64,000 nt of DNA. Source: Arachnopeziza araneosa (lineage: Eukaryota; Ascomycota; Leotiomycetes; Helotiales; Arachnopezizaceae). A program made the position numbers and the translations under genes. Numbering within the stretch: the stretch's first letter is position 1; each line of letters opens with the position of its first letter. Positions 44,974 through 56,721 of this stretch are shown one piece after another. The stretch is from the NCBI GenBank assembly GCA_003988855.1, contig QYAI01000155.1, positions 1 to 64,000 on the forward strand. The letters run 5' to 3'. The notes under the pieces were generated by a model that made no database searches, was not told where the DNA came from, and saw only the letters and a program-made list of their open reading frames with translations.

Positions 44974-45946
44974 ATGCCAAGCAGCAACCGTGCTGAACAT
45001 CGCAATGTTCACCTTTTCAATACGAGGATCGAAGCACTGAAATTGGCGGTGTAATTCTTAGCGACAGTATTACATGTGCTAACTTCTACGATATGGTCGA
45101 GATCATCACGATTGTTACAATCGACTTTTCTCTACAAGATGATAGCGAGGTTACATTAGCACGAGACAACTCTCTACTGCAACCTGGGAACTATTATATT
45201 ATTTCTCTTAGTAAGTCTTTAGGCAAGCTCTTTATTTACAAGTAGCTAATTTAAAGAACCTTTCGAGCTTAATAATGAGATAGTACTAACTCGAGCTCGC
45301 TCTATACAAACTAGACCTCGCGGCGAAGCTTTTACGAACGCTGTTCGTACACGAGATCAACGTTGTGTTATAACAAAACAACCAGTCGATTATGAAGATT
45401 TTACTTCTTTTGAAGCTGCGCATATTTCCCATTAGCATATTAACATCAGTTTAAGGAAGGGGATTACAGCCGCTATATTACAACTCCTCTTAACGTAGTC
45501 ATTCAAGGAGGCCGGATTAATTCTCCACAAAATGGGCTTGTCCTTCGTAGAGATCTACATACAATGTTTGACTTTTGCAAGTTTTCAATTAATCCTGATG
45601 TATGTATATCTTTTTTTTTTAATAAAGTTTCTTATAAGCCTAACTTTTTTTTGGGGATAATTATAAAATTGTCTTCTTTACTCGTGATAAGAATAATATT
45701 GCTGGAAAATACCTTGACGAACAGCTCCTTAGCGATCCTGAAAGACCGGCTGATGAACTCCTTCGTTGGCATTTCCGACAAGCTGTCTTAACGAATATGC
45801 GAGGTGCAGGCGAGCCTACATTTGAACACGATTTCCCTCCTTGTTCGGATATGATGGGTCAAATACTAGAGGGTCCAAAAGCAGCTAAAAGAATGGAATT
45901 TGAGCTATCCAGTCGATTAGGTGCTACCTTTGAGCTAGCAGAGTAG
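44974..45946 (+). pseudogene. decayed tandem copy of the HNH gene
   Basis: It is homologous over its full length to the intact gene at 43463-44430, starting MPSSNRAEHRNVHLFN. A 4-base deletion near 45026 shifts the frame, and a premature stop follows. A one-base loss in the run of T just after GCTGCGCATA near 45430 breaks the HNH core. A TAA replaces a GAA codon shortly after. The intron sites are largely kept. The C-terminal exon (PERPADELLRWHFRQAV and on) is still readable. It is a dead copy. Confidence 0.85.
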
Positions 45947-46056
45947 AAGCAGTATAATAATTGAAACCTGCATCTCGCTAACTATCTTACTGATTACCTG
46001 AGGAAACTAGATCTTGCAAGTGTAAGAATCTCTACTTCTCGCATTATCTCATGGCT

Positions 46057-46843
46057 CTATAATATATCACTATCATGTCTCAGCAAAACCCCCTCAATTT
46101 CATTGGGCGGTTCTTCTTCGTCCACACACTTTAGCATCTTTATCTTTACAAATCCCAATGCAGTATATATATGTACACCGACTGTATTGGCGCAAACTCC
46201 TGTCTTCATATTCCCCATCTTGGCTAGTGCAAACCCCCATTTGAGCAGTGCACTGCCATGAGATCGACGCCAGTACGCCGGATGAATAACTAGTCTCTCA
46301 ATAATCATATGGCCAGGGAAAGCCCTATCCAATTGTGAGCCTATCACTATTATCGAGAATAGAAAATACTTACTCCTCTTCCTCCGCAACAACTAAATCA
46401 GCCGCGGCCTGAGCATGCGACTTATCTTTATCTCTTTCAAGACCACCATCAAAGACAAGCATATTACTTGGCCTCAAATCAACCTGATCCACAAACTGTC
46501 CCCAATACTTCGACCCAACCGGCAATTTCCAAGACGCCAAGCCGACAATGACTTTTCCCCCGGCCGGAGGCTTCTCCTGCTCGAATGATGCTGGAATAAT
46601 TGCCCCCGTTTTCGAATGCTCATCGGGTATATATGAATCCTCAATTACAGCTATCACGTGCCCAGAATCACGGATCGAGTCCGCAAACATCCTTTCACAG
46701 TCTCTGATGGTGTCTTCAGGATATTTGTGGTGATAACGGTGTTCCCATGCAAAAGCGGGTGAGTAGAAGAAGCCTGCAGTGGCTACGATGCTGAGCCTGG
46801 GAACATCGCGAATGGTAGCAATACGTAAAGAGCCAGAGGGCAA
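46057..46843 (-). CDS. GNAT-family N-acetyltransferase; start uncertain
   Basis: Two exons on the minus strand, the first ending at 46374 and the second 46324-46057, joined in phase 2. The first reads ALPSGSLRIATIRDVPRLS, then FFYSPAFAWEHRYHHKYPEDTIRDC. The second holds the acetyl-CoA part: MIIERLVIHPAYWRRSHGSALLKWG and NTVGVHIYTALGF. The layout matches a fungal GNAT family of about 250 residues with unknown substrate. No ATG is in frame upstream of the conserved start: an ATG at 46857 begins M-D-Q but is in another frame, and a stop lies further up. Either a small intron or a one-base lesion is involved. The gene may be a young pseudogene. Confidence 0.65.
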
Positions 46844-46857
46844 AGCACTTGATCCAT

Positions 46858-47461
46858 GGTTGGTAGTATGGAGGATAAGCCAGATTTTTTACGGAGAGAT
46901 AATTTCTTTCCTTGATGCTGGGTGGTTATATAAAAACCCAGTTGCTTACATCACCGCTAGTCTGTTGTATGTCAGAATCTTACTACTGTCGGACGGGGAG
47001 TGTGAGAATTTAGAGACGGAATTGGGAACCTCGGGGCTTAATACGGGTGCTAAGAGGGGAATGAAGGGGAATTCTGTATCGGAAGGCTCCGAAATTTATC
47101 TAAAAGATAAAGAAGAAGAGTGGAAAGAGAGAGGCTGTGTGATATGGTGCTTTGGAGAATGGGAGTTTTATGTTACTTCAAGGCTATTCGCCTTAGTAAT
47201 AACAAGACTTTTTAATACTCTGCTCGCATTGGCTGAACGCTTCTGAATTGAGTATCCTTATTCTCATGAATGGACCTAGTTGGCGACAGACCTCAGTATA
47301 CTCACAATGAAGATCTGGGATGACAGTAAATAAAAGACTCGATTTGACCTCAAAGAGCCCATAAAGGTCCTTAACTCCATCAATATTTCCATAACGCCTT
47401 AAAATGCCAGCTGTTCTAACAAAGTGCCGTCCCAGTCCTACCGCTTCACTCAAGAAACGTA
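46858..47461. other. intergenic, 0.6 kb
   Basis: Between the GNAT and Bet5 genes, both on the minus strand. A plus-strand frame covers 46779-47246 but has no family features and overlaps the GNAT in antisense, so it is not called. Confidence 0.45.
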
Positions 47462-48088
47462 TCATAAAACACCTTTAACGAATTGATCTAGAGCCAGCTC
47501 GAACAGTTCGTTACCAACTCCCTCGCCTCCCTTATGTTCAACTGGACTTAAAGGATTTTTAACCACTAGCTAGTCTGTTAGCATTTTTCAACAAAAGCCA
47601 TGTTCGACCTACCAAATTCAACGTAGAGATTCACATAAATCTGATGTAGCACGTTCCTCATATTCAACGTCTGAGTGTCCGTCAACATCACAAATTTTAT
47701 ATTGCTGACCGTCTCGTAGTAGTGAAGCTTATATTGACCTGTCCTGTAGCTAATAAAGCTATCGTCTGGACCACCTAGTTTGCGCACCATGTTCCGGAGG
47801 GAGAAGATGGTACCAAAGATGAGTTTGGCATCATCTTGAGCTGAGAGACGGGTAGGCCGTGCACGCGCAGGGTCATTCGCATTGGAGAGGGTTGGTGCGA
47901 GGACTGTTGGATTGGAGGTTGAGGAGGAGGTACTGATTGGTCTGGAGGAAGAGGGAGAGATGGACGATTCGCGGGCCCAGAGTCGGGAGTAAATGCATTC
48001 CGCTAGGAGAATATTAGTATGGGGATGTATTAGACGGAAGAGGGACGTTACTATGGCGATCGAATATGTAGAAGCTGTAAACCACCAT
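47462..48088 (-). CDS. bet5: TRAPP complex subunit Bet5 (TRAPPC1)
   Basis: Three exons on the minus strand, 48088-48052, 48002-47613 and 47565-47462, give 176 residues. Bet5 is a longin-fold core subunit of TRAPP, the exchange factor for the Rab Ypt1 in ER-to-Golgi traffic. Recognisable parts are MVVYSFYIFDRH, then after the first intron ECIYSRLW, LIFGTIFSLRNMVRKL, YRTGQYKLHYYETVSNIKFV and the splice-assembled LYVEFVVKNPL. A Ser- and Pro-rich insertion of about 40 residues in the N-terminal part, usual for filamentous fungi, accounts for the extra length over yeast. It is divergent from the kinase gene, with 241 bases between. Confidence 0.92.
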
Positions 48089-48329
48089 CTTGTCTTTATC
48101 TTGTTTCTTGTTCAGAGCTTCACAAGGCTGGAATTGGGGTCGGAGAAGCTTAAATCGCCAAGAAATGATCAACCAGCCCCTCCATCCAATCAACCTAATC
48201 AGAGACCCTGACAGCGGAAGCGGCAGCAGCCTCACTCCAACAACTCAACATCTCAGACTCCTTTTTGTCTGTGCCGCTGGACATGTCTACAGTCTAAAAA
48301 ATGCGCAATAGACGATAGCAATTGCCATC

Positions 48330-50847
48330 ATGTCATCCATTACAGGCGATTGTGCCCCGCCAGGCCATTCAGGAGATATATCCCAAGCTGAAGCCGCAGC
48401 AGGGATTCTGCCCTCGCATGGTAAGGAAACCCGGACCTCATATGCAACGAAGCACCTCAGTGTAATTCTGATTTTGATATAGGCATTTCTATCAAGGTTC
48501 CAGGCGAAGACGATCCTGGCCGTCCACCTAATGTCCGTCATCTGTAAGTCACGATTGATTCTGAATATTAAAGTACTCGAGATGCGGTTTCAACAGTGGG
48601 AACTATTGCATCACTGCTGATCTCGAATTATAGCTCTAGTCCGGCCTATCAAAGTCCCTTGAGACATCACCGTCGGACCCCGAGTCAGCATAGAGAGATC
48701 AAAGAGACATTGAATGCTAGGAGCGAGTATATGAACAACGAGGAAGATGGCAGGGCCGAGCATCATATCAATCAGTACATTATCAAAGATGAAATTGGCC
48801 GGGGATCCTTCGGAGCTGTTCATATTGCAGTGGATCAATATGGCACTGAATATGTATGTTATTGATAATCGACAGTGTGTCTGGGCTAACGTAGGGAATA
48901 GGCTGTGAAAGAGTTCTCTAAATCAAGATTGCGGAAAAGAGCCCAGTCCAATATTCTTCGCAGACCACCTGCAGATCGACGACGTCGACCAGGCCATCTT
49001 GCTGCAGGACTAAGTTTCAACTCCCCTCTGCATCGGCATTCGGCTTCTGATCTCCACAATGCGGAAGAGGCTGGAAACCCATTATATTTGATCAAAGAGG
49101 AGATTGCTATTATGAAGAAGCTAGACCATCCAAATCTGGTGCAACTGATTGAAGTTTTGGATGATCCAGAGGAGGATAGTTTATATATGGTTCTTGAGAT
49201 GTGCAAGAAAGGCGTCGTTATGAAAGTCGGGTTAGGCGAGAAAGCCGATCCATACGACATTGATCACTGCAGATGCTGGTTCAGAGATTTGATCTTGGGG
49301 ATTGAATATCGTAAGTTTTACTTGGAGTTTACACGTACTCTGCTGACAAGCTGTAGTACACGCACAAGGCATTGTGCACAGAGATATCAAACCTGACAAT
49401 CTTTTATTGACCGAAGACGATGTTCTCAAAATTGTGGATTTTGGGGTATCTGAAATGTTTGAGAAAGAGTCAGAAATGATGACTGCCAAGTCCGCCGGAT
49501 CTCCTGCTTTTCTTCCCCCTGAACTCTGCGTTACAAAACATGGCGACATCTCTGGCAAAGCAGCTGATATTTGGTCTATGGGAGTGTCACTGTATTGTCT
49601 GAGATTCGGTCATATTCCATTCGAACGTTCCGGAGTTCTAGAGTTATATGAGGCTATTAAGAGCGAGTCGCTGAACATTGACCCAAGCCAAGAGCCCGAA
49701 TTTATCGACTTGATGAATAGTTTACTGGAGAAGGACCCGCAAAAGAGAATCAAGATGGAAGCGCTCAGGGTGGGATTACCCGATTCCTCAATATGACCAA
49801 ACGCTAACATTTTGCTAGGAGCATCCATGGGTCACGAAGAATGGGACTGACCCTCTACTTTCTACTGAGGAGAACACAGCAGTCTTAGTAGAGCCTCCCA
49901 ACGAGATCGAAGTTAACCATGCCATCACAGCGAAGATGCGAAACCTTATGGTAATGATGCGAGCTGTACAAAAGTTCAAGAGTCTTTTGGATCCCAAACG
50001 TCCAAGCGCCCTGTCAAGCACCTTGGGCGAGGGCATTCGAACTCTTCGTGGTACAGGCGTGGAAAATACTTATTCTGAACCTACACTACATAAATCACGA
50101 AGTACAGATCTCCATGAACGTAGGAAGGTTGAAGGAGCACTTGCAGCTGAGGGTGTGCACTTAGCCGTCGATCATCACGTGGATCATTCCGTAACAATGA
50201 TGGATACTCCAAACAAATCGACTGAGGGTACGGACAAGAAAGTGGAGACACGACAATCGAGTTCCGACTCTAATGCCGGGGAGAAAGGACATGCTCATGA
50301 CCCCATGGACGAAGCGCCTCTATTCCTAGGCATTGGGACTGGCTCTCTAGGCTCGGACTTTATGACACTCCAAGATGAAGATTTATTATCTCCACCACAG
50401 GAAGACATACTAGCCGAGTCTCCTACAGCAGCAGAATTCAGCATTTATGACACAGCGTACCAACAAGAAGTTGAGCGGATTCGGGCTTCCCAAGGTCGTG
50501 ATGCAACTGTCTATCTCACTAGAAGAGTGGAAAAGAAAGAGAAATACCAAAATGATGAAAATATGATCAGTCTTCCCACCTCAAGCGAAGTTGCTGGCAA
50601 ACGTCATGAAGGTTGGAAGCAACTGGTGGATAAAGCAAAGGAGAATGCAGATGAGCCCGTGCCCGCTGTTGCTAGCACCATGGGCCTTGGTGGTCTTGCC
50701 GCCAAAGCTGTGGAGAATACCAAAGCCCTTGGAAAGGAAGTAGGTGATAAGGCAAAGGGTAGCAAACAGGGAGGTGGACGGTTGGATTCATGGGTGCAGA
50801 AGGCCATGGATCTGACACGGAAGAAAAACAAAAACGAGACAAAATAA
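48330..50847 (+). CDS. CaMKK-type serine/threonine kinase (Ssp1/Sak1-like)
   Basis: Six exons, 48330-48420, 48483-48543, 48574-48853, 48902-49310, 49357-49769 and 49819-50847, give 760 residues. Kinase landmarks are all present: GRGSFGAV loop, AVKEF lysine at about 147, HRDIKPDN at 288-295, DFGVSEMF at 308, and EHPWV after the last splice. Right after the AVK lysine is an Arg- and Pro-rich insert (ADRRRRPGHLAAGL and neighbours), the mark of CaM-kinase kinases, which activate AMPK/Snf1 and CaMK-type kinases. The C-terminal 280 residues are polar and probably regulatory, with a candidate basic amphipathic end. The third exon acceptor was chosen by phase (TTAAAG) and is the least certain join. 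Confidence 0.88.
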
Positions 50848-51644
50848 AACTATGCCAGTATTGGCCTTTGTGCATGGAGTTGGCTGTATTTGGATATCTA
50901 GTGTGGGATGGAAATATTATGGGAACGAAGTTGGGGATGGATATACAGGTTAGGCGTAAAGGAATCAAGCCTGCTTTTGATAACATACTTAACAGTACAT
51001 GAAACTCAGACGGCGGTCGAAGATTGTTTAAGAGGTATCGGGGTGCTATACACAAGCCCTTGGAGACATTATCTGGTTGTTTAAAAAGACACAATAGTAA
51101 CAATAGCAACAGAGTTGCCAATAGAATGAGCTTGAAGAGGAATTCGCTCACTATGCCACTTTAACATGACAACTTTGTATCCTTTTACTTACCGTTGCTC
51201 GCAAGTCCATACCTGGCTCCGAGGAAATGAACATTCAATATGAAAAAGGAAATATTTGACTTGGTCTGCAAGATAATGCAGACTTCACTTAAGATATCAC
51301 AGAAACATAGACCAGTGACTAGAATTAAGAGAGAAGTTAGTTTTGATCTTTCCTTGGCAAGACTCAGCAATTCCTCTTGGTATACCAAATCGCGGCCTAA
51401 TCACTACTCCTGTTTTGCTCTTGCCCGAATGGATCATCAACATTCATTTCCATCCATCTTTTCACCTCATATAAAACCAATTTCTCCAAACTTTCTCCAT
51501 ACGCCGAATTCTTGATATCCCATTGAATACAACCCAAACGCCATTGATGGTATCATCGAAATCCTCTACCGAATGTAGTGAAGCTTTTCTACCGTGCCAA
51601 AGCGAAACCAGTAATTCTCGAACCAGATGATTGCTTCGGTTTTT
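50848..51644. other. intergenic, convergent 3' ends
   Basis: Spacer between the kinase and Bud31, which converge. Only short chance frames are seen. Confidence 0.5.
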
Positions 51645-52164
51645 TTAATCACTGGAAGCACAGCCATGACAACCACAATTGACGCATTCCACTGCTTGAT
51701 CTTCCTTCATTTGTGCTTTTGGGACTCGGCAGATGCAAGTCGAAGAGAAATTTGTCTCCTTCGTTTGAACGCATCGTAAACAACAAAGCTAGATTCTCGA
51801 TGTTAGCCCAGGCTCCCTCTCTCCAATGCTCGGCAGGGAAAAGAAACATAGTAAAACATACCTTCTCATAACCCTGCTTCTTCCACTTAGCAATCAACCC
51901 CGCATCCGCCTTCCTCTCCTTCAATAGCCAATCATATAACTCCTTGCTAATAGCCTCCTTCTCGTAATACAGTTCATACACATATCTACTCTTCTTGTGC
52001 GCAATCTGAAAGATCTCCCAGTGAGACTGGTGCCTCGGAGCGTTGGAGGTAGTCTTCGCTGTTGCGTCTTTCATGTCCTGCTCGAATTTCAAGAGATCAT
52101 TTTCGATATCGCTATAGCCGGCTGGCGGTGCCTTGCCTTTGCGGCCGGAACGAATGGCAGGCAT
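51645..52164 (-). CDS. bud31: pre-mRNA splicing factor Bud31 (G10 family)
   Basis: Two exons on the minus strand, 52164-51862 and 51788-51645, joined in phase 0, give 148 residues, the usual size. Bud31 is a zinc-binding subunit of the NineTeen-related spliceosome core. Conserved blocks are MPAIRSGRKGKAPPAGY, HWEIFQIAHKKSRYVYELYY, KELYDWLLKE and IAKWKKQGYEK. Beyond the splice come the cysteine clusters LCCLRCVQT, CICRVPK and CVNCGCHGC that bind zinc. All of the expected cysteines are in place. Divergent from NDUFA6 with 186 bases between starts. Confidence 0.95.
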
Positions 52165-52271
52165 CTTGTCGAAAGTCTGAGATATGGTTCTACTATTGTT
52201 GTGAGGGAGGTGTTGGAGAGGTGGCGGCAGGCTGGAAAGATAATTTCTCAGCCTTGTGGATTTTAGCGTTG

Positions 52272-52279
52272 CACGTGAT
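52272..52279. promoter_or_regulatory. CACGTGAT motif in the Bud31/NDUFA6 shared promoter
   Basis: CACGTGAT lies midway between the two divergent starts (52164 and 52351). It is the same octamer found before uL2. A Cbf1-type site is possible; binding is not shown. Confidence 0.35.
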
Positions 52280-52350
52280 AAGCTTTTCGAGACCTCATCC
52301 GAGCTTCACCCCATCGACGTCGATGCTTGGTTGGGTGAAGCAGGACAGCA

Positions 52351-53052
52351 ACAATGGTTATCAACCCTACCTATCTTGCGCAGAGGACGCGGCAGTGTGA
52401 GTTATTCTTGATCGTGGACAATTAAGAGAGGCTAATGGGATATGCAGCGGTCAATTGGGCGGACGCTCAGAAAAGGGTGTTGTGGAGCTATCGGGAATGG
52501 ATTAGAGCTGTATGTTCATTCAATCCCATTGAGGGGGCTGCTTGAGCCCTTTAGAATACTAGGAATAATGGGCAGTGGGACTGGAAAAATACGTTTGGCT
52601 GATATTTTGGTAACAGGCACCAGAGATCCAAACGATGTACTCGCTCAATATTCCAGTATCAGCGCTGAGAACGAAGATGCGACAGGAATTTGAACGGCAT
52701 CGATACGTGAAGCAAGTTGGGACAGTCGACGTGCTGTTGTTCAAGAGTCATGCGGAATTTCAGGTGCATTAAGTTCTTGTTTGAATTAGAGCGAATTGGA
52801 ATATTGGGCCGTGAGGTGTCTATGCATGGCGGGCTGCATAGGAGCAAATTGGGGAACTTCTTGCTAACGCAATCTCCTCACAGGAAACATTGAATTACTG
52901 GAAACAATTACCACATATCTTGAAGTACTTCCGAGCAGACGAAGACCCAAACGCAAAGCGTCCACAGAACTTTATGCAGGGTTTCTTAGAGGTATGTATT
53001 TCTGCTCCTTGCATAATTTTAAGCTAACAAAGCTACCAAGGGACGCAACTGA
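52351..53052 (+). CDS. NADH dehydrogenase (complex I) LYR subunit NDUFA6
   Basis: Five exons, 52351-52396, 52448-52509, 52617-52763, 52884-52991 and 53041-53052, give 124 residues. The protein is the accessory LYR subunit of mitochondrial complex I (B14, 14.8 kDa in Neurospora), which binds the mitochondrial acyl carrier protein. Matching parts are VNWADAQKRV, SYREWIRA, APEIQTMYSLNIPVSALRTK, RQEFERHRYV, ETLNYWKQLPHILKYFRA and a C-terminal GFLEGRN. The LYR-type motif appears here as WSYREW. The last coding exon is only 12 nt (Gly-Arg-Asn-stop). Every splice is canonical and in phase. Confidence 0.93.
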
Positions 53053-53218
53053 TTGTTCGTCCTTGTTTTTGTTTCCTAGCTCTGTACATATCCGAATAAA
53101 ACCTCTATTGAACTCTAGTAGTTTTCCATCCCATACTCCATGCAATGCAAAGCTTTTTATGTCCGTTGATATCTTATCATCATGAATATGCCCGCCGGAA
53201 GCTCTAACCAACATCCCA

Positions 53219-53820
53219 TCATGTCTCTTCCATTTTATTCGCAAAGTCAACTTTGGCGGCGATAAACTTCTCCACCACAACATCACACAGGTCCATCAGA
53301 TCGTCGAGACCCTTCTCTAGCGCCTCGATAGCTGTTGTACCTTCTATGCGCCAGTCAGCATCAACTCATCAGTTTGCCACAGTAATGTCACTAACCATAA
53401 GTCTGAATTCGCACGTTCATCAAAGGTTCTGAAGGATGGGGAATACTGTATCCGCAGAATTCGACATCAGGACTATAATATAAGTTAGATTATGCCGACT
53501 TTAAGTGCGGAGGAAGTTTTAAACATCTTTATAAACATACTTCTTCATGATGATCCATCTTAACGCATTCCCTAATGTGTGGTCTTCATTCTTAAACTCA
53601 AAACTTGCGGCGGTATCTTGCGATCCTGGAAGCTAAACCCATAAATCAGCATTCCAAGTCAATTTTCAGACATCAACTGATGCAACAGCAGACTCACGAT
53701 CCGTATGCGTGGCTCCTCAAGCGTGAAATCCGTCTCTTCTACTTCCGGTGTTGCAGCATCAACCATGGATACGTCATTTTCGGGCGCTGGTTCTGTGGCA
53801 GGTTTGGTATTCGGCGCCAT
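53219..53820 (-). CDS. rpc19: RNA polymerase I and III subunit AC19 (Rpc19)
   Basis: Four exons on the minus strand, 53820-53698, 53632-53541, 53472-53396 and 53343-53219, give 138 residues. AC19 pairs with AC40 as the alpha-like assembly platform shared by RNA polymerases I and III. Diagnostic segments are [21 protein letters not shown], then [19 protein letters not shown] and [17 protein letters not shown], followed by DLMDLCDVV. The N-terminal 40 residues are acidic and disordered, as usual. It converges on NDUFA6, whose stop lies 166 bases away. Confidence 0.95.
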
Positions 53821-54932
53821 GTTTGTGGCTTGGATAGGGAGGGGAAGGGTGATTTAATTTTGGCGCATCAGATGTATGTGGTTGGTTTCAATTCGAGGAT
53901 TTGTGATATCGTGAAATTTATTTCAGGCACCCAAAATAAGTTTGTAAGGCACCAACCAACCTTTCCGCATTTTGATTGAGGAGCAGCCATAGGACGAACT
54001 TCTCCACACTCCAAGAAGCAAATTCCAACACACCAGCTGGGAGAGATTTTGAATGCCAAGTACTGACTGGCTGGAAGGCGATATGGGCGTCTGCAGCCCT
54101 GAAGATCCAACGAAAAGCCTGCGACTTCGACCCCGCCGGCGCTTCTTCGCCTACCTGATTCGCTCCCGAGCGAGGGGACAGTTATCGATAGGGAGGGTAT
54201 GATAAGCTTTCGTCATAACTCATCTTTTGCGACCAGACACATGCTTCTTGAGTTGGCAGGGAGAGGGGGTTGCAAAATCGATATTTCCTACCGCGCGGCA
54301 AGTTACATGAAGCGGTTTACAGAACCAACGTTGACTGATCCAACACTTGTATGACGGGATTCAAGGATGCCAGCAACATCTTGGTCTGAGCAGCGTCGGT
54401 TCGAAATTTCGATGTCGAGCAGAGGAAAAGGAGGGTTTGATAGTTGGGGCACGTGTCACAGTCTGTTCTATTCTTGCTTCAACTCTAAATTGAGAGGAGG
54501 AGGCTGAACCAGCCAGGTTCTGCCTCAGCCAGTCTTTCAAACGCACGAGAGTTCCAGCTCCATCGCGGAAAGCTTTCCACATCGAATCAGGACCGGGTCT
54601 GAACAAGGTGACTCTTCTTTGTCGTGTTTGAGAGCTAGGGCAGTGTTATTGGAGGACGAGGGGGAGCCGCGTTTCAGGACGGGCGCGCCATGAGTCTACT
54701 TATTGGCTGACATTCCCTCGATTCCTCAGAGGGCGGGCTTTGCCACAAACGGGTGTTGGTGGACTCGGGCCCCTAGGAAGACTAGGATAGGAAAGGAGGC
54801 GTTTTTTCTTCTCGAGGAGTGGTGGTCAGAAAGGGAAGGAAGATGATGATGTGCATCTCTAAGCTCAAGCGGCGATTATTCAGGAGAAGAGGAGGGATCT
54901 TGTCGTGTCAGCAAAAGTTCGGTAGCGCGACG

Positions 54933-54960
54933 TTGGCTTTTGGCTTTTGGCTTTTGGCTT
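54933..54960. repeat. tandem repeat, 7-bp unit (TTTTGGC)
   Basis: Four consecutive copies of a TTGGCTT-type heptamer. Confidence 0.85.
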
Positions 54961-56380
54961 CAGCTGGAGGCGAGTAAGACCCCCTCCCCTTTCCGGATGA
55001 AGGAGAAACCAAACCAAACGACTTTATTTTTCATCGGCATGGAAACGATGAGTTGTTTGAGAACAGGCCCAGTTGAAGCAATTCAGATCATTCACGGCTT
55101 TGTCTGATGTAGATTAATCTCCGAGGCGTCAGTGCTTCCATTGAAACGGATGCCCGTATGCTTGCAATAAGGCGGATAATAAGTTTCTTTACGAGCTCGA
55201 GCAGCTGCTTTATTATATTACTGTCCTTCCCGGAGGAGCGCATGGCAGGATGCAACACTGCAACTCGATGGCAACCCTGAAGTCCAAACTATTGAAATTC
55301 AGAAGTGGTGCAGATCTGAACGTTGACTGGTCTTGTGGAGTCAGATATCGGGCTCGAAACCCAGTGGGGCGGGCATATGTCAGGATCGGTACCTTCATAG
55401 GGCTTGGTTGTTTGAGCGTTGTCTTGTGTGCTGGTCGAATCTGCTCCTGCGATGAGGATGGGCCGGCCTTTGATTGATTGACAGATGCAACATCGGCGGA
55501 GCTGAAGAGGCAGAGTAGATGTCGAGTTTCCCAGAAATCTAAAGCCAGAATAGCCAAAGGATCTCCAATCAAGACTTGCGCTCTCATGACATCTACCTCT
55601 GACTTTGACTAAGAATAGGCTATGGATTTGCAAGTGCTTGGCAGTGTGGGTAGTCGAGACGTCGCCGTCGTTTCTCGCGTGGTCCGCCGGGCCTCTCTCT
55701 CCAGCCCTGAAGGAACCCAGGAATCCAGGAACGTCTTATAGCTGATGCTGGTATATTAATATCTACAAGAAACAACAGGAAAACATTGGACACTGCGCTG
55801 ATCAATACATCGGACGCAGCAGCATATGGAGGCACTGTATGATTCAGATCCCCTCATCTCCCGGTGCCAGTGCCACGAGTCCACAACCTACCAGCGGCCA
55901 CCAACAAACTGCACATGCTCACGAGTTGCGTGAGCGATCCAGAATCGATTCGTTGGAGGCGGCGGCGTCGACAGCTCTGGCTCACGTCCAGTCAGCGAGC
56001 GAGCGAGGGAGGGAGAAACATCATCGCTCGAGAGGCGGACTGATTAGTGCGAGGCATCTTGGCCATGGTGTCTCCCTGCCCCTCCCCCTCCCTCTCAAAC
56101 GATGATTGTCGCGCTAAAGCGCAATCCTCTGTGGGTGCAAGGGTCCTGAGCGCAGGCTGGCCTCTATCAACACCCCCGACATGTTCCCCTTTGGAGCAAT
56201 ATCGAAAAGTGAAACAACTAGGACACGAAAGAACAAGAAAATCATAAAACCTCACCGCCACCCTGGATGATTATAAGCCCCCGAGTCCTCGCTCTCAACC
56301 GCCTCGCTCTCATAAATCTGCTGGTCTTGTTCGCTGGCCGTGGTGTTCCTGGTCCCATCTCATCGAAAAGTCCGGTATTT

Positions 56381-56428
56381 ACCACCACTACCACTACCAC
56401 TACCACTACCACCACTACCACCACACCA
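56381..56428. repeat. ACC/ACT trinucleotide microsatellite
   Basis: About 16 triplets mixing ACC and ACT, lying about 300 bases before the next start codon. Confidence 0.85.
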
Positions 56429-56721
56429 CCGAGCCACCAGAACAGTTAACTCTGATTCGGTGCCACCAGAAGGAAGCTCGTGGAAAGAAGAAAAAGGACC
56501 AGTGCACAACAGCTGCACCGAACCGACCATCGAAGAAGAAAAAAAGGAAAGGCAGAGGGAAATAAGCAGGTGTACAGAAAGGGTAGACCGAAGGCGGGAA
56601 GTGCCATACTATTCCATATCGATTCGCCGCAACGATATATTAGCAAGCGGGACCACACCCTAATCACCACCACAACCCAACTCCCCAACAACCGGACGAG
56701 ACACCACGCTCCGTCTGCACG

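Larger units (their letters stand above)
43227..45990 (+). repeat. tandem duplication carrying the HNH gene
   Basis: Unit A spans about 43227-44510 and unit B about 44513-45990. They share the 5' flank, the three exons, both intron positions and the 3' flank (AGAAGCAGTATAAT). Unit B is longer because of a 262-bp insertion. The copies differ at many sites, so the duplication is not recent. Confidence 0.8.
53821..56721. other. intergenic, 2.9 kb
   Basis: Long stretch with no recognisable gene between Rpc19 and the disordered protein at 56722. Both point away from it, so it is a divergent promoter region and may contain a long 5' leader. It includes small tandem repeats (listed). Many short frames occur but none has family features. 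Confidence 0.5.

Noticed and set aside
46779..47246. Plus-strand 155-codon frame near the GNAT gene
   Set aside because: It overlaps the GNAT coding strand in antisense and has no recognisable domain.
47193..47465. Minus-strand 90-codon frame after Bet5
   Set aside because: It overlaps the Bet5 stop in another frame and has no family features.
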